Shown here: piece by piece, positions 16,588-24,859 of the stretch
How the letters are laid out: each line of letters starts with the position of its first letter
How positions within the stretch are numbered: position 1 is the first letter of the stretch
Source of the DNA: Microbacterium sp. 10M-3C3
GTDB lineage: Bacteria; Actinomycetota; Actinomycetes; Actinomycetales; Microbacteriaceae
DNA length: 64,000 nucleotides
Reading direction: 5' to 3'
Assembly: GCF_003931875.1 (NCBI RefSeq)
Contig: NZ_CP034245.1
Span: 2,976,001 to 3,040,000, forward strand
Program-made: the position numbers and the translations under genes
Notes under the pieces: generated by a model
Databases searched by the model: none
What the model saw: the letters and a program-made list of their open reading frames with translations, nothing else
Told to the model about the DNA's origin: nothing

Positions 16588-17112
16588 CTAGAGGCGGGCA
16601 GCCCGCCTCGACGCGACCGCCTTCCTCGCCGCTTTGAGGTCCTCGAGCGTCTGTTCGACGTTGTCTTCGTCGACAGCGTCACGCGTGGCAGCGAGCATGT
16701 CGTACTGACGCTCACGACGGCGCTCCCGATACTCGAGCAGATCTGCAAGGAGAACACGGCGATGCGTTCCGGCCCTCTCGAAGGGGATCTCGCCCTCGTC
16801 GAGGAGCTTTACAACGGTCGGGCGGCTTACGTTTAGGAGATCCGCTGCTTGCTGAGTGGTCAGCCGCGTCGTCTGCGGTACAACCGAGACGGCTAGCCCG
16901 CTTTGCATCGCATCAACAATCTTGCGGAGTGCAAGGTAGACCTCTTCCGGGAGTTCTACCTGATCGCCTGGACGCGCTCCCGCAAGGAAGTACCTTGGCT
17001 CGGGAAGAGCTCTGCCCGCAGCCTCATGGGCGGTGAGGAAGTCCAGAACAGGGGCAAGCTCGTAGCCCTTGCTGGGAAGGTACGTCTCTTCAACGACTGC
17101 AGCGCGAGACAC
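16588..17112 (-). CDS. Excisionase-type HTH protein, likely antitoxin of the PIN gene
   Basis: 174 residues from the GTG at 17112, preferred over the GTG at 17121 because GAGGTG sits six bases upstream of the former and directly abuts the latter. A MerR-like/excisionase HTH is seen in LTTQQAADLLNVSRPTVVKLL followed by the wing GEIPFERAGTHRRVLLADLLEY. The C-terminal region is charged and helical (EDNVEQTLEDLKAARKA), a plausible toxin-binding part. An inverted repeat lies just upstream. Together with the next gene it forms a PIN/HTH pair seen widely in actinobacteria as a putative toxin-antitoxin system. It could alternatively act as a simple regulator or excisionase. Confidence 0.75.
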   Translation of the reverse strand: MSRAAVVEETYLPSKGYELAPVLDFLTAHEAAGRALPEPRYFLAGARPGDQVELPEEVYLALRKIVDAMQSGLAVSVVPQTTRLTTQQAADLLNVSRPTVVKLLDEGEIPFERAGTHRRVLLADLLEYRERRRERQYDMLAATRDAVDEDNVEQTLEDLKAARKAVASRRAARL

Positions 17113-17133
17113 GGGAATCACCTCAATACAGGT

Positions 17134-17153
17134 AAACGCAGGGGATTGCGTTT
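17134..17153. promoter_or_regulatory. Inverted repeat upstream of the HTH gene (probable operator)
   Basis: AAACGCA and TGCGTTT form perfect 7-bp arms around a 6-nt spacer, 22 bases upstream of the chosen start. Antitoxins commonly autoregulate from such sites. Confidence 0.6.
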
Positions 17154-17225
17154 GTTGCGATTACGGTAGCACGTATCCCCGACAGATCGATAGGAGGATG
17201 CTGGGCTAGCAGCTCGACTGCCCGG

Positions 17226-18347
17226 TCAAGACACTCCGAGTCGCGCGAGCGCGTAACTCCACGGGAGGCGCTCCTGCTCGAGGCGTATGTTGCCCTCCGC
17301 GCTCAGCGACTGAAGAGTCGCGCGCTCATCAGGCGTGAGCAGCTCGAACACGCCGACGTTCGGATCCGGATCGGTCCCCCACAGATCACGGTGAGCGAAC
17401 AGAGTATCCATATCCATCAACGCCGACGTTGCGTCCACACCCCTGGCTCGAAGTCGGTTGAGTATGGCGAATCCGTGCGAATCGAGGTCGCCCCAGTAGG
17501 TGACCGTCTGCGCCCACGGGAGCCGGGCGACGAGATCGACGCGGTGACCACCACCGTGCACTGCTACAGCTCGGGGCACATCCGGCATCGCGAGCAGGGT
17601 GGCGAGGTTCTCGAACACGAACACGCGCTCGGGTCGGATCGTGCTTGCCGCAAGGTCGTCGACGGGCGCCGACACATCGGTGAGCCCCTGGAACGAGAGC
17701 GACGGATCGAGAGCACGGATCCGTATGAGCGGTGACGGCTCGCGAAGGCCCAGTCCGGGCGCTCCGGTTCCCGCCCGATGCAACGCCTCGACGAGTCCGC
17801 GGCGAGATTCGATCCATTTGGTGTGGATGCCGCGGATCGGCAGTTCCCGCACCAGGTGGCCCGATTCCGGGTTCTCGCGCAACCAGGCCAGCACATGGAC
17901 GAGCCTGTCGAAATCGGCGCCATCGAGATCGCTGATCGCGCGGCCATGGGCGCGGAGCACACCGCTGGCATCGGAACCGGCCAGGCTCCTCAACTCGTCA
18001 AGTCGCGCCATCAGACGTCGCCAACCCTCCGCCTCGCCCGCCGCTCGAGCGATCGAATCCGAACCGCGCAGCACCGCGCGAACGGGGACTTCCTGCGACC
18101 CGATCCGTGACCAATGGCGGACGACCCACTCGAGCTCGATACCCGAGTCCTCGCTCACACCGCGCCAGGCGTCGACCCACCGTCGAACCAGATTGAGATC
18201 GTCCAGCGCCTCCCGCTCCGTTGGGGGGCGTAGCGGAACGTCGAGCACGACATCGGTCTGCTGCTCGGCGGCCCAGGTGCGTGCATCGCGGTCGAAGAGC
18301 TTCTTCGCCCGCGCGCGCAGGTCAGACGGTGTGACAAGCGTGGTCAC
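17226..18347 (-). CDS. jetD: Wadjet system protein JetD (Toprim nuclease, DUF3322/DUF2220)
   Basis: 373 residues from a GTG overlapping the jetC stop (GTGA). The N-terminal half matches the DUF3322 type and the C-terminal half DUF2220, which carries a Toprim fold. The likely metal-binding residues are in VFENLATLL (Glu) and YWGDLDSHGFAILNRLR (DxD). In Wadjet, JetD is the nuclease that cuts circular plasmid DNA once the JetABC SMC complex has reeled it in. The length is normal for the family and both acidic motifs are intact, so activity is plausible. It is the last gene of the operon. Confidence 0.9.
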   Translation of the reverse strand: MTTLVTPSDLRARAKKLFDRDARTWAAEQQTDVVLDVPLRPPTEREALDDLNLVRRWVDAWRGVSEDSGIELEWVVRHWSRIGSQEVPVRAVLRGSDSIARAAGEAEGWRRLMARLDELRSLAGSDASGVLRAHGRAISDLDGADFDRLVHVLAWLRENPESGHLVRELPIRGIHTKWIESRRGLVEALHRAGTGAPGLGLREPSPLIRIRALDPSLSFQGLTDVSAPVDDLAASTIRPERVFVFENLATLLAMPDVPRAVAVHGGGHRVDLVARLPWAQTVTYWGDLDSHGFAILNRLRARGVDATSALMDMDTLFAHRDLWGTDPDPNVGVFELLTPDERATLQSLSAEGNIRLEQERLPWSYALARLGVS

Positions 18348-21300
18348 GCGCGCGACTCCGCGTGCGGCGGGGTGGCGACCTCAGGTTCACCGACCGAGAA
18401 CACCACGTTCGCCAGCCGTGAGGCGTCGCGGTCGGGGTTCGATACCGACGTGATCGCACCCACGTACGGCTCGAGCGTCTGCAGCAGCTTCTGCGGTGTC
18501 GCGAGGATCATGTGGAATCCGAACTCGCGGAACACCTCCATCGCGTTGCGCGTGTATCGGCTGTCAGCCTTGTCGAACGCCTCATCGAGCACGATCGACC
18601 CGAACCTCGGAACCTCGTCCTCTTCTTCAGTCAGCTGGTACCGCAGCGCTGCCGCGAGGCAGAAGATGACGAGCTTCTGCCGCTGACCACCCGACAAGCC
18701 CTCTGCGGAGTCATACACCCGCACAACGCGGCCGGCGACGTCCTTCTCCCGCGCGAGGAAGCTCACGTGAAGCCTCGTGTCGAGCACCCGGTTGCGCCAA
18801 TCGATGTCGACGCGGTCCTTGGATCCGAGTCGACCGATTACGCGCTGCAGCACGGCGAATCGTTGCTCGGCACCGGCGGCCGACTCGTCGGCCCAGTTGC
18901 CTTCAACGATGCGACGGAGGTCGGTGAGGAACTCGTCGACCTCCGGGGTCCGCGTCGTCTTCACATCGATCTCGAGGAAGCGGTCCGCTCCCTCGAACGG
19001 GGACCGCCCCAGGGATGCGTTGACGGGGAGGATTCGCTCACGGATGAGACCCGGGGCGTCGCGGAGGTCGCTGAGCAAGTGTGCGACGACGTCCTGCGAT
19101 CGTTCCCGCAACAGCTTGCGGAACTCGGACTCCTTCTCGGGCAGGCCGCGGGCGATGATGCCTTCGCGCAGTTCCCGGTAGCCGTAGCGGTCGCGGATGT
19201 CAGCAGTCAGCTCTGCGGATGCAGCGGGCCACCCGAGCCGAAACTCGGCGGCGCGCCCGGCGAAGCTGGCCTCAGCATCCGCTGCGCGGCTGGCCGAGGC
19301 GTCCTTCTCCTTCGAGAGTGCCGACTGCATCTTTCGCGCGACTTCGTCCACCGTCTCCAGGCTCACGGAGCGTCGCTCGGCTCGGAACCGGCTTTCGAGG
19401 GCGTCGGCGATCCGCTCCTCGACCGGTGCATATGGGGTGGCCTCGAGTTCGGCGACGTGTGCCGCGATGCTTTCGACGTGATTGCGGGCGACAGCGTGGG
19501 CTCCGAGCGCCCGTGCGTGCTTCGCGTTCGTTTCGTCCAGCCGCTGGGTCGCTCGCTCCGCGGCCTCCTGTGCTTCGCGGAGAGTCCCCGACTCGCTGGT
19601 GAGCACCCGGAGATCGTCGCGCTGGGCCGCGGTGACCGCCATCGCAGTTGCGAGGTCCACTTGGCCCCAGCTGAACGTCGATACGCGTGTGAAGACGTCG
19701 CGCCGACTGACCGCGTCCTGACGAAACGAGTCGGCCTCGGCGTCGCGGGCGGATGCTTCCTCCATCGCCGCCATCGCGTCCCGCCGACGCTCAAGCAATG
19801 CCTCGAGCCGCGCGCGGGTGTCGCCGCCCAGCACCCATCGAGTGGCATCACCGACCTCGTGACGGTCGTCCTTCTCATACCTGCGTGAGTTGCGCTTGAC
19901 CAGGCCGCCGATCGTGACGCCACGCTCGACGTCATCAAGCTCGTCGGGGTGCGAAACGCAGGCGTAGTCGAACTCGGAGGCCATGCGCTTGCGGACGTAG
20001 GACGCGAAGGGCCCATCGCTCACCGCGAGGCGATGAACGAGCGAGCGGACATCCTTGGGGCGACGCGGCTCGTCGACGGCGTGCGGGACCGCTTCGATGA
20101 CGAGCCGGACACCGAGTGTCCGCGAGTCGGCTGCCCGACGCGCGGCGACAAGATGTTCGTCCCGCACGAGGAGCGTCGACGCAAACGGAGCGAGCACTCG
20201 CTCTGCCGCGCCGCGCCAGGCGGAGTGCTGCTCGGCGACCGAGATCAGCTCGCCCGCAAAGGGGAATGTCGATGCCGGCACACCAACAGCGTCCGCGAGG
20301 AATCGTCGTGCGCTCAGAAGCTTCTCGTCGAGGTTGCTCCGGTGATCTCTCAGCGCCTGAATCTGCCTGGTGACTTCGTCCAGCGCCTTACGCGCCTGAC
20401 TCGCGGCGTCACGCACCTCATGCGACACAGCGGGGATGTCGCGCGCAACCTCGGTGACGGCCGCGGCAAGGAGCTCCGCAAACTGCCCGGGGTCTTCGGG
20501 CATTGGTGCGCCGATGCGCATCAGCTCTGCGGTCAACTGAGCTCGATATTGCCTAGTGACGTCCTCGGCACGCTGCGCACTGTCGATCCGCTCCTGCAGA
20601 AGCTCGACGCGCGCGCCGCCCTCGTCCCGGACCCGCGCCTTCGCGGTTTCCAGCGCCTCTGCCGCCAACCGCTGCTCTCGCGCGGCGTCGCTCAGGTCGC
20701 TCTCGGCGCGCGCCAGCGCGGCGCGTGCGGGGCCCGCGGCTTCCTTCGCGAGCCGCAACTTGAGTCCCGCTGTGAAGGGCTCGACCCCGTCGTGCAGATC
20801 GGAGATCGCCGCCATCTCAGCGCCGGCCAAGTCGAACGCGGTGATCGCCTCGTCGACCTTGCGGAGCGCATCAGCCTGCTTCCTCAGGTCGACCACGTGC
20901 TTGTGCGCGGCATCGAGCTCCGTGAACTGCTCAACGGCGGTCTCGGACCGCGCGAAGGTCCCCGGCTGGTCGAGCATGAACCCGCGGAACAACGCGTCGA
21001 GGGTGCCGAGGTTCTTCGCTGATTGTGTCTTGTGGAGAAGCTGAAGCGTCGCATCTCCGCGGAAGCCGAACTGACGGATGATCCGCTCGTGAAAGCGTCC
21101 GTGTCTCCCGCCGGTGGTGATCAGCGCGTCGGGGAAGGCCTTCGACATGCGACGCGCGTCAATTCCGCCTTCGACGTGCGGCTTCACGTCGAGAAGCTTC
21201 ACGTGACCGCGGGTAAAGATCCGTGCGTCCTTCAACGCGGTCGGTTCGGTGCGCGTGCCCGGTGCGTGGAACACCCGCAGCAGGACGACCGGTTCATCGC

Positions 21301-21697
21301 GGAGATTCTCGTAGCGCAGCAGGATGCCGCTCCAGGTTGCCTTCGAGCGCAGGTAGGTCGTGGTGGCCCGATCGGCAGTCTCGTCAGCTTCCTTGCTCCA
21401 GGCGCCACGCACATAGCTCATCAGCGTCCGATCGCTCTGCCGGGAAGCGCCATCCTGAGCCGCCGCGTTGAGGCGCAGCCACCTGTCGGGGGTGAGGACG
21501 GCGGCAATCGCGTCGAGTAGCGACGACTTGCCCGATCCGGATGCGCCGGTGAACAGGTGGCCGGCGCGCGCGACATCCACGGAGACGTGGCCGGCGAACG
21601 TGCCCCAGTTGACGAGTTCGATTTGGGCGAGTCGCCACTGGCCGGGCCTGGTCGGATCGACCTCCGGCTCGTCGGTGGGGAAGCTCAGCATCGTCAT
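18344..21697 (-). CDS. jetC: Wadjet system SMC-like ATPase JetC
   Basis: 1117 residues. Walker A is GASGSGKSS at residues 51-59; the ABC signature EGLSGGQRQK is near residue 1000 and Walker B VLDE is at 1036-1039, followed by a D-loop-like DKADSRY. Between them lie two long coiled-coil arms (about 290-480 and 640-800) around a hinge-like region. JetC is the motor of the Wadjet complex, a MukB-like SMC that extrudes DNA loops and senses small circular DNA. Its ATG overlaps the jetB stop by 4 bases. All ATPase motifs are intact. Confidence 0.93.
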   Translation of the reverse strand: MTMLSFPTDEPEVDPTRPGQWRLAQIELVNWGTFAGHVSVDVARAGHLFTGASGSGKSSLLDAIAAVLTPDRWLRLNAAAQDGASRQSDRTLMSYVRGAWSKEADETADRATTTYLRSKATWSGILLRYENLRDEPVVLLRVFHAPGTRTEPTALKDARIFTRGHVKLLDVKPHVEGGIDARRMSKAFPDALITTGGRHGRFHERIIRQFGFRGDATLQLLHKTQSAKNLGTLDALFRGFMLDQPGTFARSETAVEQFTELDAAHKHVVDLRKQADALRKVDEAITAFDLAGAEMAAISDLHDGVEPFTAGLKLRLAKEAAGPARAALARAESDLSDAAREQRLAAEALETAKARVRDEGGARVELLQERIDSAQRAEDVTRQYRAQLTAELMRIGAPMPEDPGQFAELLAAAVTEVARDIPAVSHEVRDAASQARKALDEVTRQIQALRDHRSNLDEKLLSARRFLADAVGVPASTFPFAGELISVAEQHSAWRGAAERVLAPFASTLLVRDEHLVAARRAADSRTLGVRLVIEAVPHAVDEPRRPKDVRSLVHRLAVSDGPFASYVRKRMASEFDYACVSHPDELDDVERGVTIGGLVKRNSRRYEKDDRHEVGDATRWVLGGDTRARLEALLERRRDAMAAMEEASARDAEADSFRQDAVSRRDVFTRVSTFSWGQVDLATAMAVTAAQRDDLRVLTSESGTLREAQEAAERATQRLDETNAKHARALGAHAVARNHVESIAAHVAELEATPYAPVEERIADALESRFRAERRSVSLETVDEVARKMQSALSKEKDASASRAADAEASFAGRAAEFRLGWPAASAELTADIRDRYGYRELREGIIARGLPEKESEFRKLLRERSQDVVAHLLSDLRDAPGLIRERILPVNASLGRSPFEGADRFLEIDVKTTRTPEVDEFLTDLRRIVEGNWADESAAGAEQRFAVLQRVIGRLGSKDRVDIDWRNRVLDTRLHVSFLAREKDVAGRVVRVYDSAEGLSGGQRQKLVIFCLAAALRYQLTEEEDEVPRFGSIVLDEAFDKADSRYTRNAMEVFREFGFHMILATPQKLLQTLEPYVGAITSVSNPDRDASRLANVVFSVGEPEVATPPHAESRA

Positions 21698-22353
21698 TCT
21701 GTGTCATCCTCGGCATCCGTCGACGGGGCAGCGGATTCTCCTCCGCCCTCTCGGGCGATCCGGTGGTACTCCGATGTGATCGCGCGGATCTGGTCGGCAT
21801 CGACGAGCAGTCGGAGCACGGGCGAAATCTCGGCACGGTCATCGCCAACGGCGTGCAACACGCGGAGCTTGTTCTGCATCTTGTTCCACGACGAGTTGAC
21901 GCGGCTCGCGAAGTCCTTCTCATCACGGTCCGGGGTGCGGAACACGGCGAGCTGCTCGAACACCTCCGCCTGCCCGACGATCACCCGACCGCGACCCTCC
22001 TCGCTCAGCAGCGTCTGGCGCAAGACAAGCAGCATTGCGGTGTCGAGGAACGTCAACGCCTCAGACCGCACTGCCTTCGGGGCGTCCTCGGACGGAGCGT
22101 TGCGGACGAAGGCGAACTCGTTGTCCCGATCGATGACCAATTCGAGGAACAAATCGGCGAGCCGGGAGCGGAGGACAGCCTCGTCGGTGAGCAGCACCGC
22201 CCACAGCTGCGCCTCGCGCGCTCCGGAAAGATACGGGCCACGCACCAGACGCAGCAAGACGCGCCTCGTGCGATCAGGGAGTTCCCCGGCGTCGCCACGC
22301 CAGAGGCCTCCGTGCTCGTCGGGGGCGACATCCGCCGTGGTCGACTCGGTCAT
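21694..22353 (-). CDS. jetB: Wadjet system kite subunit JetB (DUF4194)
   Basis: 219 residues from the ATG at 22353 (MTESTTADV), which overlaps the jetA stop as ATGA; the longer upstream frame lies inside jetA and is rejected. Motifs such as EAQLWAVLLTDEAVLRSRLADLFLELVIDRDNEFAF are arranged as in the DUF4194/MukE-like winged-helix proteins. A charged C-terminal tail rich in Asp/Glu follows. JetB bridges the JetA kleisin and the JetC motor. Size and position match type I Wadjet operons. Confidence 0.9.
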   Translation of the reverse strand: MTESTTADVAPDEHGGLWRGDAGELPDRTRRVLLRLVRGPYLSGAREAQLWAVLLTDEAVLRSRLADLFLELVIDRDNEFAFVRNAPSEDAPKAVRSEALTFLDTAMLLVLRQTLLSEEGRGRVIVGQAEVFEQLAVFRTPDRDEKDFASRVNSSWNKMQNKLRVLHAVGDDRAEISPVLRLLVDADQIRAITSEYHRIAREGGGESAAPSTDAEDDTE

Positions 22354-23870
22354 GCCACCGCTCCTGTGAATCGGTGCGCGGCCACAATCGCCGCACGCGG
22401 AACTCCGTCGGCGCCCTGCCAAGCGAGTACCTCGGGCTCATCGTCAACGGTGCCCTGCTCGGCGGCGATCGAGAGAAGTCCGATCACGCTGCCGACCCCC
22501 TGCGTCGCGGGGTATCGAGCAAGGACATCTGCGACGGTGCACGAGGGCACCTCGGCGAGCAGGTCGTTGACGTTCCGGGTGAGTTCGTCGAAGTCGATCT
22601 CGGTTTCGCGAGCGATCGCCCGCAGCTCCTCGAGGCTCGCGAGGGATGTCGCCTGCGTGACGATCTCTTCGGTGGCGGCGAATTCGGCGGGGTCGTGAAG
22701 GTCGATCGCCCCGACGCTCGACAGCGCAACGGCCGAGAGATCCAGCGTGAGAGACGTCGGATGCCACGGACGCGTGTGTGCGGCGGCTTCCACCCCCGCG
22801 TGCTGAGCCTCCCGCAGAAGAGTCCGCAGGACCCGGTCGCGCTGGTAGTCCTGCGACTGCACGTAGCGGCGGAGCGCCCGGGCGAACAATGTGATGACAT
22901 CGTGGATCTCCGCGCTTCGTCCCTTGAGCGTTGCGAGGAAGGCGCGCAGTGCCCGGCGCTCATCCGAGGTGAGATCACGAGCGAATCTGCGGTCGAGGAT
23001 GCGACGGATGTCGGCCTCGAATGCGGCACCGAGTGCAGGGTCGAGCACGAGCTGGGAGAAGGCAGCGAAACTGCGGCCTGCATCCGAGTCGGAGATGTGG
23101 TCGATTCCGCGGAAGACTTCGTCGACGACTGACGCCTGAGAAACATCGGACTCGACGATCTTCGCCCTCAGCGACGCATTCAGCGTCTCGAACTCGGCAC
23201 GCACCCGAGCAAAGTCGTCCGGCACGTCCGCCGCCTGCGCCAGCACGTCGCGAACGCGCTCGAGCGCCCGGTCTTCATCGATCGCGGACTCGTCACCGGA
23301 ACGCAGGCTCTCGATCCGCCGCTCAATCGACTCGATCTCTTCCTCGAGTAGCGCGATGCGCGCTGACACGTCAGGATCGGTGTCGATCGCGAGGCGACGG
23401 ACCTGCGCCGCAAGACTCGCAAGCCGAGACTCGGTCACACTCGAACGCGGGGCGGCACGCCCCTGTAAGAAGCGGATCCCGGCGATCGCATCCGGGGAAA
23501 GCTCGAGCGTCTCACCCCGAGCTTCCGATGACGGCCGACGCACCAGGAAGCCGGCCGATCGCCACTCCCCGCAGTACCCCTTCGCAGTCAGCGGCAAGAT
23601 CAGCCCCTGCGCACGGAGCCGCTCGAGGTCGGCATCGATCCGCTCGTACAGCTCCTCAGCGTCGACTCGGCGCTCGTCTCCGCCCAGGTGGGTGCCGAGA
23701 AGACCGGCGACCACGGGTGCACTGTCGGCTCGAAGCAGCTTCCACGCCGCATCGCGCTCCGCAAGCTGGGCGAGCTCGAGAACCTGGGCGACGGCGGGCA
23801 CGCGTCCATTCTGAAGGAACACACCGACATCCGTTGACGCGGCGGCGGCGGATAGTTCGGGCTGAGTCAC
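22350..23870 (-). CDS. jetA: Wadjet system kleisin-like subunit JetA (DUF3375)
   Basis: 506 residues from a GTG (start of MTQPELSAAAAS) that overlaps the previous stop as GTGA. The N-terminal winged-helix part includes AWKLLRADSAPVVAGLLGTHL and GYCGEWRSAGFLVRRPSSEARGE, characteristic of DUF3375. A central coiled coil (IALLEEEIESIERRIESLR) and a C-terminal helical domain follow. JetA is the MukF-like kleisin that dimerises the complex and joins JetB to JetC. Length is typical. Confidence 0.9.
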   Translation of the reverse strand: MTQPELSAAAASTDVGVFLQNGRVPAVAQVLELAQLAERDAAWKLLRADSAPVVAGLLGTHLGGDERRVDAEELYERIDADLERLRAQGLILPLTAKGYCGEWRSAGFLVRRPSSEARGETLELSPDAIAGIRFLQGRAAPRSSVTESRLASLAAQVRRLAIDTDPDVSARIALLEEEIESIERRIESLRSGDESAIDEDRALERVRDVLAQAADVPDDFARVRAEFETLNASLRAKIVESDVSQASVVDEVFRGIDHISDSDAGRSFAAFSQLVLDPALGAAFEADIRRILDRRFARDLTSDERRALRAFLATLKGRSAEIHDVITLFARALRRYVQSQDYQRDRVLRTLLREAQHAGVEAAAHTRPWHPTSLTLDLSAVALSSVGAIDLHDPAEFAATEEIVTQATSLASLEELRAIARETEIDFDELTRNVNDLLAEVPSCTVADVLARYPATQGVGSVIGLLSIAAEQGTVDDEPEVLAWQGADGVPRAAIVAAHRFTGAVA

Positions 23871-24388
23871 CCGATGAGGTAGACCATCCCGCGACCGTCT
23901 GTCGCGAGCGCCTCGACGAATTCCTGTGCCCGCGTGAGGTAGTCGAGGACGTAGCGGAGCTCGTCGTCATCGTCGACTCCGTGCCGGCTTCGCCAAGTGC
24001 GCGCCCATGTTCGCGCCTGGTCCTCGTCGATCGCACAGAGGTCGTCCCGAATCGCTGGCACCTCCTCCGGGAGGATCGTCCTCACCCACGGGTCCCAGCC
24101 CATGTCGTGCATCGTCACGTTCCCCTCGAACATCCGGTAGCACGAGCCGGCGGCGGGACTTCCGGGCCCCGAGCGCGTGAGGGACTGCAAAGCGGACCAT
24201 GCCTTGTCGAGATAGAGCATGTCGCGCTTCGGTGAGACCTGCTCGAACGTCGCGACACTCACGCTCGCGTGCGGCTCCAGGCCCCACGCGTCAGCGAGCG
24301 GGTCGCTGGAGAGGATGCTGTGCGGGTCATCGACCGCCTGCTGAGCAAGGTCGGCATCGAAGGCATAGGCGTAGTAGCGGATTCCCAT
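23867..24388 (-). CDS. DUF1877/YfbM-like protein, first gene of the Wadjet operon
   Basis: 173 residues beginning MGIRYYAYAFDADLAQQAV. Features such as MLYLDKAWSALQSLTR, ILPEEVPAIRDDLCAID and the final VYLIG resemble DUF1877 (YfbM-like) proteins of unknown function; this is by pattern memory and not certain. It overlaps jetA by 4 bases (GTGA), so both are translated together. DUF1877-like genes are not part of the described four-gene Wadjet core. It may be an extra subunit, a regulator, or an unrelated passenger of the island. Its start codon has only a weak ribosome site. Confidence 0.6.
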   Translation of the reverse strand: MGIRYYAYAFDADLAQQAVDDPHSILSSDPLADAWGLEPHASVSVATFEQVSPKRDMLYLDKAWSALQSLTRSGPGSPAAGSCYRMFEGNVTMHDMGWDPWVRTILPEEVPAIRDDLCAIDEDQARTWARTWRSRHGVDDDDELRYVLDYLTRAQEFVEALATDGRGMVYLIG

Positions 24389-24677
24389 GCGGCCAGCATC
24401 CCGACGCAGGCGCAGCCACGATCACCGCATCCGACGCCGTGGGGAGAACGCGCCCGAATCCGCCGCTGTGGAGGAACGGAGGCCTTCGCATGGCCCCGCC
24501 CCTGGAGACCGAGGGATATGCGCTCGCGGTCTCGCGGGCAGCGGCACTGAACCTTCGACCGGTCCGGCCGCAACCGAGCAGGTTGATGAACAAGAGCTCC
24601 CGATCGAGTTCAGATCGCCCAGCGTGAGACGCTCCGCAAACGTGGCAGAAGTGGCGGATTTCGTGGCAGAGCAGAGT
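24389..24677. other. Gene-free stretch between Wadjet operon and tRNA-Ser
   Basis: No supported gene. An integrase would be expected next to an att site, but none is found here. The stretch should contain the promoter of the minus-strand Wadjet operon; no clear -35/-10 pair stands out. Confidence 0.5.
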
Positions 24678-24702
24678 AAAAAACCCCTGACCGGGGATTT
24701 TT
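24678..24702 (-). terminator. Rho-independent terminator after tRNA-Ser(GCU)
   Basis: On the minus strand the sequence forms a CCCC/GGGG stem with a 5-nt loop followed by six T residues, starting 3 bases after the tRNA 3' end. It lies on the element side of the att repeat, so the element may have brought its own terminator. Confidence 0.75.
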
Positions 24703-24703
24703 C

Positions 24704-24725
24704 GGCGGAGACGGAGGGATTTGAA
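24704..24725. repeat. att-like direct repeat within tRNA-Ser(GCU)
   Basis: The 22 bases cover the tRNA acceptor strand, discriminator and part of the T arm, plus two bases beyond it. Identical to 15785-15806. It is the tRNA-proximal junction of the 8.9-kb segment. Confidence 0.85.
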
Positions 24726-24794
24726 CCCTCGGTCCCCTTACGGGGACTCCACCTTAGCAGGGTGGTGCACTAGGCCTGACTATGCGACGTCTCC
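24706..24794 (-). tRNA. tRNA-Ser(GCU)
   Basis: The 7-bp acceptor stem pairs GGAGACG with CGTCTCC. The anticodon arm CCACC-CTGCTAA-GGTGG gives anticodon GCU. A long variable arm (AGTCCCCGTAAGGGGACC) and the T loop GGTTCAAATCC mark a class II serine tRNA. Discriminator is G and CCA is not encoded (CCG follows). A TAGTAT box at 24823-24828 and a 7-bp leader hairpin (24797-24813) precede it. Confidence 0.96.
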
Positions 24795-24859
24795 AGGTGC
24801 CGCACGGCGGCACGCGGCTCCCATACTAACCGCCCGCAGGCGCGGCGCCGAACCGTCAC

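Noticed and set aside
24387..24773. Plus-strand open frame of 128 codons running through the tRNA-Ser gene
   Set aside because: It reads the antisense of the tRNA and lacks any domain or codon bias; the last part is the familiar false translation of a tRNA gene.
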